From Clostridia bacterium (GTDB lineage Bacteria > Bacillota > Clostridia > Oscillospirales > CAG-272): DNA of 64,000 bases. The position numbers and the translations under genes were made by a program. Shown here piece after piece: positions 23,601 to 30,285 of this stretch. Location of the stretch: positions 1 to 64,000 of the forward strand of contig JAFVZL010000014.1 in the NCBI GenBank assembly GCA_017508195.1. The letters are read 5' to 3'. The notes beneath the pieces are model-generated. The model was not told where the DNA came from. It did not search any database and saw nothing but the letters and a program-made list of their open reading frames with translations. Position 1 is the stretch's first letter. Each line of letters opens with the position of its first letter.

Positions 23601-25650
23601 GGTTGCTATCACTACCGGGATATCCAATAGCCTCAAGAGAGAAGGTTATGGTCTCCTGTATGAGAGACGAGGACTGAACTGCGATATATACGGGAACAGA
23701 AGCAGAGATATCAAGCGTGATGGTCTGCTGATTGGTAGCAGTTGCGAGATTCTCAAGATCGGTACCGTACTTAACGATCGCTCTGCCGCCCATAGTGATG
23801 GTGAGAGTACCGTCGATCCAAGGATTGTACTTGTACCAAACGAAGAGCTCGGGATCGTTGCCGCCTGCATACTCACAGTTAATCTCATCGCCGGCGTATA
23901 CATCGATGGGCTTTTCCTTCTCGCCGGGCTTAGGAAGGGTTGCAGCCTCGAAGCTAAGAGATGCGGTTACATCCTCTTCAGGACCATAAACACCAAGACC
24001 GATAACGTAAGTGGTGTTAGCCTGAACCTCGAACTTAAGATACTGCTCCTCGGAACCGGAGGTGCTGTTGTAGGAATCGCCTGCAACGTAGTAGGTTACC
24101 CAAGAGTTTGCGTTGGAATAATTAACGATAAGATAGCCTTCCTCGGTAGAGGTAAAGGTGTACCAAATGTAACCGAAGGAATCACCCTCGGTCTCGAGGT
24201 TCTCAGCAGGGAGAGTTACCTCGATGGGGTTCTCCTCGCTTCCCTCATCAGCAGGCTGGGGAGCGGTGTAAGAAAGGGTGAAGGTGTAGTCACCTGCACC
24301 TGCGGTCTCCAAATAAGCGGAAATGATATTCACGGTGTAAGTACCGGGCTGAAGATCGATAGATCCAACGTACTGAGGACCAAACATGGTAACTACCTGA
24401 ATAGCAAGATCGTTGCTCTCAAAGCTGAAGGTACCTGCAGCAGTAACAACGATGGTGAACTCCATACCGCCCGCCTCGATGTCTGCATCGGTTACGGTAA
24501 CGGTGTTCTCACCGATTACAAAGTCGGAAGCCTCAGTATCGAGAGGTCCAACGGTGGGATTCTCGGGATCCTCGGGATCATCGGTAGCATTCTTATCAAC
24601 AACGGTTACAGAAATAGGAATATCTGCTACAGTCTGGAAGACACTGAACAATCCGAAGGTGATGGTGTACGTACCCTCTGCAAGATCAAAGGTATGATCC
24701 TCGTTCTTCACCATAACAGTTCCGTCTGCAGCAACGATTGCCTGAACGAAAATGTCGCCCTTGAACTGATACTTGCTCGCGCTAGTGATAACAACAACTC
24801 TGTCCGCGCTGCCCGCGTCAATCTCAGCCTGAGTGAAGATTACGGTGTTAGCGCCAAGACCAAGCTTAGGTGCTTCCTGCTCAACTACATACTCAGCGCT
24901 GACAGTGAACTCAGCTGCAGCATAGTCGCCGGTAGCGAAGGATACGAGGTAGGTAACGCCTGCCTCAACAGGGAATTCAGCATAAGATGCCGGATTGGTA
25001 TAACCCATGCCGCCGTTGCCATCGGGATAGCCGATAACTACGTTGGAAATCGAGAAGGTGATACCAACCTTACCTGCCTCGGTAGCAGTGAAGGTATACC
25101 ATACACCGTCGGATTCCTCGGGATAGTTAACGGTTACTTCACCGGGAACGGTAACAGTGAAGGGCTTCTCCTCTGTTCCGTCGGGCAAGGTGGGATCGGT
25201 CGCACCGCACTCGCACTTACCGGTCTCGGGATCGTACTCGTGCTCGTGAGGAGGCTGATAGTTGGGATCGGTCGCACCGCACTCGCACTTACCGGTCTCG
25301 GGATCGTATTCGTGCTCGTGGGGAGGCTGATAGTTGGGATCGGTCTCGCCGCACTCGCACTTACCGGTCTCGGGATCGTATTCGTGCTCGTGGGGAGGCT
25401 GATAGTTGGGGTCGGTCTCACCGCACTCGCACTTACCGTCAACAAAGTTGTGCTCGTGGGGAGGTTCGGGATCGGGCTTCTGTTCAAGACCGATCATCTG
25501 CATAAAGTCGTGGTATCCCTGAGCCATCGAAAGATAGAGCTCCTCGCCGATTACGTCCTTGACGCCCATCTTGAAGTCGTCAAAGGAACAAGAAGCGAGT
25601 GAGAATACCATAAGCACTACTACGAGCAGTGCCAAGATTTTCCTTTTCAT
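20689..25650 (-). CDS. Giant multidomain surface lipoprotein (1653 residues)
   Basis: Signal peptide MKRKILALLVVVLMVFSLAS with lipobox LASC (Cys21). Residues 63-153 are four tandem 24-residue repeats of the type PPHEHEYDPETGKCECGETD, each with one CxC. From about 154 to 1240 run some ten PPC-like beta-sandwich modules, many opening with a G-x(2-4)-PF/PY/PI element (GTEEKPFTV, GSEENPIEV, GTESDPYPV, GSNTDPFII) and holding WYTFTAT-type strands. A clostridial HTHVYE...GYTTHTCECGDSYTD...ALGH cysteine module follows, then an OB-fold-like segment (YEGTVILSGYITSIDTAYSS to KNYNSTIEF), a HVDAGADGKCDVC motif and a final beta domain. No catalytic residues, sortase signal or dockerin are evident. Probably an adhesin or substrate-binding scaffold. 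Second gene of an operon with the 711-residue lipoprotein, 67 bases apart. Confidence 0.85.
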   Translation of the reverse strand: MKRKILALLVVVLMVFSLASCSFDDFKMGVKDVIGEELYLSMAQGYHDFMQMIGLEQKPDPEPPHEHNFVDGKCECGETDPNYQPPHEHEYDPETGKCECGETDPNYQPPHEHEYDPETGKCECGATDPNYQPPHEHEYDPETGKCECGATDPTLPDGTEEKPFTVTVPGEVTVNYPEESDGVWYTFTATEAGKVGITFSISNVVIGYPDGNGGMGYTNPASYAEFPVEAGVTYLVSFATGDYAAAEFTVSAEYVVEQEAPKLGLGANTVIFTQAEIDAGSADRVVVITSASKYQFKGDIFVQAIVAADGTVMVKNEDHTFDLAEGTYTITFGLFSVFQTVADIPISVTVVDKNATDDPEDPENPTVGPLDTEASDFVIGENTVTVTDADIEAGGMEFTIVVTAAGTFSFESNDLAIQVVTMFGPQYVGSIDLQPGTYTVNIISAYLETAGAGDYTFTLSYTAPQPADEGSEENPIEVTLPAENLETEGDSFGYIWYTFTSTEEGYLIVNYSNANSWVTYYVAGDSYNSTSGSEEQYLKFEVQANTTYVIGLGVYGPEEDVTASLSFEAATLPKPGEKEKPIDVYAGDEINCEYAGGNDPELFVWYKYNPWIDGTLTITMGGRAIVKYGTDLENLATATNQQTITLDISASVPVYIAVQSSSLIQETITFSLEAIGYPGSDSNPHVAVEGDNTGAIPNGAWATWFKYYAASNGTITFTYEGINISINYEAVPSGTAFNVEAGVEYYIQITDWADDATDVAFNLVYAEAAPVEIEGELVKTDVLLTPGNFAWTEYVTFTATEQGKYIVMVTGKDASTYFQIYNAVTQSGDTINAFPHEVVLAAGATLEYRLFGWDDEIIGKEVTVEIYYAGPAEVEEPSEGSGTESDPYPVIVPGDYICEFPGGVAPIWYSFVATSNGTVVLSSTYGVNAWLQIGSNPMFDMQNNEGNGLSLEYQVVVGNTYYVAVGDWAEGVCSIPFNLAYKGEGGDDVDTPATGSNTDPFIITESGNFVTPEVPNYNTMYFYAYTNNTNSDVIVTINVVGDNFWISYGVGDISFLDTQLAPGAPLPATVNVASGATLYIGVSIYDTAGTVEFSVDIEIAGQVPGIQGTGVNSDPYIIPDLGEYTASAPQYDSVYYAYINAGTEDITVSITVSGDNYWVQYGTMSFMLLNDTLQPNTTNTANVTIPAGGTLFMTVATYSGDAGDVTFTIGEAVEISVPEKELVIGNNSIDGSNVNFVYTAENDITLVLTAGAAIMGPVEITYTVNDGDIQILALSSEATVTLAAGDKLVVYVVATGYSSITVSEPHTHVYESVVTNPTCEDKGYTTHTCECGDSYTDTEVAALGHSYDWTHDGNGSVVGTCKNDASHTITKATADFLDELYALAKDTSYEGTVILSGYITSIDTAYSSSYGNITVTIIVEDNVNRLIQCFRLKGDDAASLKKGDYITVSGIVKNYNSTIEFDSGCTIVEYVAHTEHTYNAATCTEPKTCKYCGATDGEPAGHVDAGADGKCDVCSADLSVQVYEETTAITATTGALASDALTIAWESDNFTFVGAKASSSTAIRTSDSDHYRVYVGSTFTISSKNGQGITKIVINSTGTSYATPWETACTTPGVTVTVSGTVVTVTVDSGTVTEVSFTCAKQMRLKDVTVTYQ
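25192..25464 (-). repeat. Four tandem 72-bp coding repeats (CxC repeats)
   Basis: About 3.8 units of 72 bases encode the PPHEHEYDPETGKCECG repeats of the giant lipoprotein. The inner units are nearly identical at the DNA level (differences such as GAA/GCA giving E/A), which points to recent expansion or ongoing homogenisation; the first unit is diverged (HNFVDG). Confidence 0.92.
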
Positions 25651-25717
25651 TTTGGAAATCCTCCTATTTTTTTTATTTCAATTGTGATTGAAATCCCGTT
25701 AAATGCTGAAGCAGGGC

Positions 25718-27853
25718 TTACTCTGCTTCCTTCGGTGCTACCGTAAGCTTAGCATCCGAAGCAGTACCGTCGAGGGTATACGCGACAAACTCGAGGGGAT
25801 ATCCCGCATAAACGGTAACCTCGAGGGTCTCGCCCGCGCTGTACGTCTTTTTATTGTAAATTATTTTGGTGTTCTCTCCTACGGTGATTACGTAGTCTGC
25901 CGTAGCCGTTACGGTGAACGATACCCTTCTGCCTCTCTCGGCATCGGTAACGGAAACGGTGTTGTCACCGAGGCTGAGTGTCTTGACGGGTGCGTCATAA
26001 TCATAGCCTATGGTGTACTCACCCGTGACGTTGACCTTTATGTAGAATCGGTATGTCTGATTCTTTCTTAAATCTACCGAGAAGTAGTGGTCGGCATCGT
26101 CTACGTATCCGTGAGGATCGCCGGGATCGACGTAAGGACCTACGCCGCTCGTAATAACGTCATACGCATCCTTATCCCAAGCACCGACGTACGGAGGAAG
26201 GTGGAAGGTATAAGTGCCTGCCTTATCCGCTGTGAACTCTACAAGGTCTACCCAGCTATAGGTATCCGTCGCGGTAACTGTAATGAAGTTTGCTCCGGCG
26301 AGGTCTACGCCCTCAACCGTTACGTTGAAGCTTCTCGTAACACCGATAGCTTCGACGGTCACAACGTACTCGCCCGCAACGTTAGGCAGAAGCTGAATAA
26401 CGTCACCTACAACGAACGCGCCGAGACCCGTAGCCGTATTTCCGAGCTTATCGGTAACGGTAACGTTGATGGAGTTGCGGATAAAGGACATGAAGCATCC
26501 TTCGGGAGTAGCAACGAGGAATATCTCCGTGTCGTTATCGGTGAGAGAGAAGGTCACGTCGGTAACAGGGGTTGCCGCACCGAGGCTCTCGTAAAGGTTG
26601 AAGTCGGTGGGAGCGAACTCCGAGCCGTCGTTCATCTCAACCTCGCCTCTTTCTCCAACGGTAGTGGTGATAACGAACTTGTAGCTATCAGCCTTCGCGC
26701 CCTCGCGGAGAGTCATGGTCTTGGTATCGGGATCGTAATCGAGGTCGACGTCTGCCTCATAGGACTTACCGCCGTTACCCGTACCGGGATCGTTTGTGTA
26801 TGCATCACACTCGATATTGAGCGAGGTGATGGTGTAGTCGTCTCTATAGGTGAACTCAACCTTGGTCTCGAAGTAGCTTACGTTGTAAACGGTGGAGCCG
26901 TCGTCCATCTTCGTCGCGTTGACCGCGTAGTAGTTAAAGCTGAATACGTACTTGTTTGCGTCTATATCGTGATCGATCACAAGGTCGCTCGCAGTCTCTG
27001 CCTGGGATGCGGTATAGATAACCATAAGGACCGCATCGGGAGTGTATCCGTCCGCGAGAGTAGATACTGCGTAGTAGTAGCCGCCGAGAAGTTCTTCACG
27101 GCCGAAGCTCGAGGGCATAGCATCAATGTATACACCATCGATGGACATCGCACTGACGCCCGTAACGGAATCCTCATTAGTCATCGGGATCCACTTCTCG
27201 AGAAGCGTCAATACACCGTCGTTATCGTACTCGAAGCGCTGGCTGTAAGTACCGTTGGTACCGAGAGCATAAATTACCTTGTGCCAGTCGGTGACCTCAA
27301 CGCTTTCGGTAACGTTACGGCTGATAATGTCGTACTCGACCGTACCGCCGTTTATCTTATCGCCTCTTGCCGTGGTAGCGGAAACGACGCTGCCGAGGTC
27401 TGTCTCTACAACAGGCTTGATCTCCTTATCACAGCCCTCGCAGAAGCCCGCTCCGTCAAGGATATGTACGTGTCCTGAGCATACGTCACAAACACCGTCC
27501 GTATTATCGTCTGTGTGGAGTGCCTCCTCGCCCTTTACGTCGGTATGTGTGCATGTAGGAGCCTTCCAGTGCTTCGTATCGTCGTAGGACCACTCGCTGA
27601 CGAAGGTATGATCGTGTCCGATCTCGCGCTCGCATACGTCGCAGAAACCATCCTCGTCCATATCGGTGTGATCCGCAAGCGAATCCTGTATCTCACCGTG
27701 CTCACAGGTTGCTGCGTGCCAATGTGACTTCTCGTCACTGGTCCATTCCTCACTGAACGTGTGCTCACACTCGCCTACGAACAAATCACACGAGGTAAAT
27801 GCTAAGATAGTCACGGAAATGGCAAGCAGAAGCACAAATAACTTGTTTTTCAT
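25718..27853 (-). CDS. Large surface lipoprotein with HxDxDxDGxCDxC motifs
   Basis: A 711-residue lipoprotein, lipobox FTSC (Cys22). The first 150 residues are a His/Cys-rich region with repeats of the type HTFSEEWTSDEKSHWHAATC and two Asp-Cys motifs (HTDMDEDGFCDVC, HTDDNTDGVCDVC) plus CEGCDKEI. The remainder is beta-rich: one domain (about 160-400) with alternating strands resembling secreted clostridial lipoproteins, then Ig-like and PPC-like modules, the last containing KNQTYRFYIKVNVTGEYTIGYDYD-like strands. The first in-frame ATG (27865) lies inside the ribosome site GGAGG, so the start is the next ATG, five bases after it. First gene of a two-gene operon with the giant lipoprotein. Function unknown; a surface scaffold or adhesin is likely. 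Confidence 0.82.
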   Translation of the reverse strand: MKNKLFVLLLAISVTILAFTSCDLFVGECEHTFSEEWTSDEKSHWHAATCEHGEIQDSLADHTDMDEDGFCDVCEREIGHDHTFVSEWSYDDTKHWKAPTCTHTDVKGEEALHTDDNTDGVCDVCSGHVHILDGAGFCEGCDKEIKPVVETDLGSVVSATTARGDKINGGTVEYDIISRNVTESVEVTDWHKVIYALGTNGTYSQRFEYDNDGVLTLLEKWIPMTNEDSVTGVSAMSIDGVYIDAMPSSFGREELLGGYYYAVSTLADGYTPDAVLMVIYTASQAETASDLVIDHDIDANKYVFSFNYYAVNATKMDDGSTVYNVSYFETKVEFTYRDDYTITSLNIECDAYTNDPGTGNGGKSYEADVDLDYDPDTKTMTLREGAKADSYKFVITTTVGERGEVEMNDGSEFAPTDFNLYESLGAATPVTDVTFSLTDNDTEIFLVATPEGCFMSFIRNSINVTVTDKLGNTATGLGAFVVGDVIQLLPNVAGEYVVTVEAIGVTRSFNVTVEGVDLAGANFITVTATDTYSWVDLVEFTADKAGTYTFHLPPYVGAWDKDAYDVITSGVGPYVDPGDPHGYVDDADHYFSVDLRKNQTYRFYIKVNVTGEYTIGYDYDAPVKTLSLGDNTVSVTDAERGRRVSFTVTATADYVITVGENTKIIYNKKTYSAGETLEVTVYAGYPLEFVAYTLDGTASDAKLTVAPKEAE

Positions 27854-27949
27854 TGTAACCTCCATGTTTGCCGTGCGTGTCGGAAAGCTATACCACCCGT
27901 ACGCACTAAAACTGAATTAAAATTGAATATAGAAATACTCTACGTCTCC

Positions 27950-27977
27950 ATTATACCACATAAAATATTATTTTCAA
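27950..27977 (-). promoter_or_regulatory. Promoter of the two-lipoprotein operon
   Basis: Minus-strand TTGAAA (27972-27977), 16-base spacer, TATAAT (27950-27955); leader of about 90 bases. Confidence 0.75.
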
Positions 27978-28183
27978 GATATTTTCAAAAAAAATTTCAT
28001 AATTTAGCAAAAATTATTGCATAATTATTCATATAATTCATTAAATATGCATCAATCCGTGAATATCAGTTTCGACACACCGTGTCCCGTTTGTGACATA
28101 TTGAAAATAAAAATACGGCTCTCTCCTATGCTTTACTTGCAAAAGAAAGAGCCATATTATCGTGTTTGGAATCGACTTCAAAT

Positions 28184-28278
28184 AATGAAATCCCGCGACC
28201 TTCAGTCGCGCGAAAAAATCTTCACTGCGTTCAGAAGAAATCCGCCTTCAGCGGAAGAAGTCGAAAACTTTGTTTTCG
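28184..28278. repeat. Cluster of short palindromes, two with CTTCA loops
   Basis: Four hairpins in 90 bases: GCGAC-CTTCA-GTCGC (28195-28209), CTTC...GAAG (about 28220-28236), CCGC-CTTCA-GCGG (28242-28254) and CGAAAAC-TTT-GTTTTCG (28262-28278). The first three are each preceded by AAATC and the loops share TTCA. This is like a REP-type or repeat-derived cluster; no protein-coding signal fits. Confidence 0.6.
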
Positions 28279-28283
28279 GTTAG

Positions 28284-28463
28284 AATTAAATCCACCCACC
28301 GCCGCAGCGATTTCTTCCTCCCAAGTTCTTACGCAACCGATGAGCTTTGCAAAGCAAATCCGTTTTGTCCTCAAAACGCTCATCTGTTGCACTGCGCGTA
28401 GCAGATAGTCGGATAACTACATAACTTGGATAGCGCATGTTCCACCGTTAGGTGGATTTAATT
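28284..28463. repeat. 180-bp nested inverted-repeat (fold-back) element
   Basis: AATTAAATCCACC (28284-28296) is the exact reverse complement of GGTGGATTTAATT (28451-28463). Inside it CCAAGTT (28321-28327) pairs with AACTTGG (28423-28429), and GCAACCGATGAGC (28333-28345) with GCTCATCTGTTGC (28378-28390), 12 of 13. A local hairpin TCCACC-GTTA-GGTGGA (28441-28456) competes with the outer pair. It could be a small non-autonomous element or a structured RNA. No transposase gene is near. Confidence 0.65.
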
Positions 28464-28746
28464 GAATCTGCTATCCTGTGGATGCAGATTCTGGGTCTCA
28501 CCAAATATGACATCCGGGGATAGGCAGATTTGTGGGAGAAGCGCCGTTCTTCGTCCCGAAGCTGTACAAAGGTACTGCGAGAGGGCGAAAACGGCGGTAG
28601 AAAAAGTCGATTAAAAACGGAAGAAAACCAAAGGTTTTCAACCTTAGCTTATGCAGTGTCAAAGGTGTGCTAAAAGTTTTACTTTCTTCACAGAATTTAA
28701 AACACTTCCCGACTTTTTCGGTATCACCAAATATGGCAGACCCGAA
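28464..28746. other. Gene-free structured spacer downstream of the vWA-lipoprotein operon
   Basis: No credible gene. CGCCGTT (28542-28548) pairs with AACGGCG (about 28590-28596), enclosing CTTCG-TCC-CGAAG and GTAC-AAAG-GTAC; GAAAACC/GGTTTTC forms a small hairpin near 28624. A 15-base motif, TCACCAAATATG(A/G)CA, occurs at 28499 and again at 28724, the second copy touching the end of the cysteine-rich lipoprotein gene. Together with 28184-28463 this makes more than 550 bases of folded, non-coding DNA. Confidence 0.5.
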
Positions 28747-30285
28747 TCATTCGTAGTATCCGCAGGCAAACAGCCACTGCGAATCCTCGTATGCGTAAAT
28801 TCCGCTGGTCTCTGCCCATCCATCACCGTCTGCAAAATATCTCTTCGATATTGAGAACTTCTGGAGGAATATCTTCAGCTCCTCCGTAACGGGAGCGACA
28901 CCGTCAGCGTTGCACCACGCGGCATACCCACCGCTGTTTTCCATGCCTTCGGGACACGGGCGGCAATTTGGGTGGCAATTCTCACAGCCCGGCGGACAGG
29001 ATTTGTAGGTTTCTGTCGCATCGTGACATTTACACTCATCGACACAGTAATAGCTCTGCGATGCGAGTGCGGCGTAGCCCTCGATGAAATGCTTGTAATT
29101 CTCGGTGGTAGATACCGTCAGAGCACTGTTTCCGAGGTACTCCATCGTAGTAAACGACTCACCTTGACTGAACCTGAACGGGCTGGATATATAAGCAACG
29201 AGGATGGGGCCGTAGCCGCCCGTAGCGGCGTACTTTTCCTTGTCATAGACGTGGTATACGCCGTCTCCGCCCTCGGAGATCTTCCATAGCTCATAATTCT
29301 CCTCATCAAAGACGTAAGCACCGGGCTGCTCGACACCGTTCTTATCCTTATATATTGTTTCCGCGCCCGTTATATTACCGCCTGCGAGCGCGTTGAAGGC
29401 ATCGAAGTCGAAGTGCGACATATCAGCATTCACAGGAACCATTATCTTTTCGCCCCTGCCGAAGTCGAAGCCGCCGTCACGCTTTACGGCAAAGGAATAA
29501 GTAACGGGATAGATGCCGCTCTTTGTCTCAGCACTGACACTGAAAACGTATGTCGCAGATCCGCCGCCCGCAGTGGAGATGTTTTCATCGGCAATTTTCA
29601 CGGTATATAGGAAGTTTCTCGTAAAGCTTCCCACCTGACCCGTGGTCGTAATATCTTCTTCATCGTAGAAGTATCCCGATGCGGTAGAGCCGATATGCTG
29701 ACGGGCGACAGGGTTTACCTCATCGTCGGTAACACTCGCCCAGCTCTCGATGGTGTATACTCCGTTCACCTTTGGTGAAAACTCGAAATAAACCCAATCC
29801 TCGGGTGAGTTTATCGTGACCGAATAGACACCCGTAGTGGAAAACTCTTTCGTATCCCTGAGCGACGTTCCCTCACCCATGACGAAGTCGAGCTCATACA
29901 TATCGAGTATGATATTTCTCTGGAAGTTGGTCGCCTTATATCCGTTTACGTCGTAGGTATAACCCGAGGGAACGGAAGAAAGAGTAACACGGTAGTCACC
30001 GTCAAGGCCGTCAATTCTCGCGACACCGTTCTCGTCGACGGGAGCAACGAAGATATCGTAGCCGTCACTCCAATACACGTCCATAGCAACGGTAGGTGTG
30101 AAGGGCTGCTCGTTCAGCCTCAGGGTTACTGTGAAATCGTTGGTAGGATCGTCATCGAGCTCGGGCTGTGTGCTGACACCGGGCTTATCGTTGTTCACGG
30201 GCGGCTTGTGCTCTACACAGGATGCCAGCGAAAGCAGGAGCGAAAGGAGCAAAAGCAGCGAAATCAGCTTTTTCGTTATTCTCAT
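28747..30285 (-). CDS. Cysteine-rich lipoprotein, last gene of the MoxR-vWA operon
   Basis: A 512-residue lipoprotein, lipobox LASC (Cys23). N-terminal Ig-like regulatory domain (about 50-130, with DENGVARIDGLDGDYRVTL), then a PPC-like sandwich (about 140-265, WVYFEFSPKVNGVYTIES), then a domain with ELWKISEGGDGVYHVYD and GGYGPILVAYISSP. An insert at 414-458 carries nine cysteines in CxxxCxC, CPPGCENC and CHPNCRPC spacing, like a metal or disulfide knuckle. The C-terminus WLFACGYYE matches the ends of two lipoproteins at 41867-43186 and 43270-46155, its paralogues. Its ATG overlaps the stop of the double-vWA gene by four bases, so it belongs to that operon and is probably a client or external part of the vWA complex. 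Function unknown. Confidence 0.82.
   Translation of the reverse strand: MRITKKLISLLLLLSLLLSLASCVEHKPPVNNDKPGVSTQPELDDDPTNDFTVTLRLNEQPFTPTVAMDVYWSDGYDIFVAPVDENGVARIDGLDGDYRVTLSSVPSGYTYDVNGYKATNFQRNIILDMYELDFVMGEGTSLRDTKEFSTTGVYSVTINSPEDWVYFEFSPKVNGVYTIESWASVTDDEVNPVARQHIGSTASGYFYDEEDITTTGQVGSFTRNFLYTVKIADENISTAGGGSATYVFSVSAETKSGIYPVTYSFAVKRDGGFDFGRGEKIMVPVNADMSHFDFDAFNALAGGNITGAETIYKDKNGVEQPGAYVFDEENYELWKISEGGDGVYHVYDKEKYAATGGYGPILVAYISSPFRFSQGESFTTMEYLGNSALTVSTTENYKHFIEGYAALASQSYYCVDECKCHDATETYKSCPPGCENCHPNCRPCPEGMENSGGYAAWCNADGVAPVTEELKIFLQKFSISKRYFADGDGWAETSGIYAYEDSQWLFACGYYE

Noticed and set aside
25192..25464. CRISPR array
   Set aside because: Units are 72 bases, contiguous, in frame and without unique spacers; they are protein repeats.
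21550..25602. Open frame of 1350 codons on the plus strand opposite the giant lipoprotein
   Set aside because: Same cause: repetitive biased codons on the coding strand suppress stops on the other. No ribosome site, signal peptide or domain.
28017..28283. 88-codon open frame in the spacer before the two-lipoprotein operon
   Set aside because: No ribosome site, arbitrary composition, and its second half consists of the hairpin cluster, which better explains the sequence.
28284..28463. Insertion sequence or transposon
   Set aside because: There are inverted arms but no transposase frame inside or nearby and no obvious target-site duplication, so only a fold-back element is claimed.
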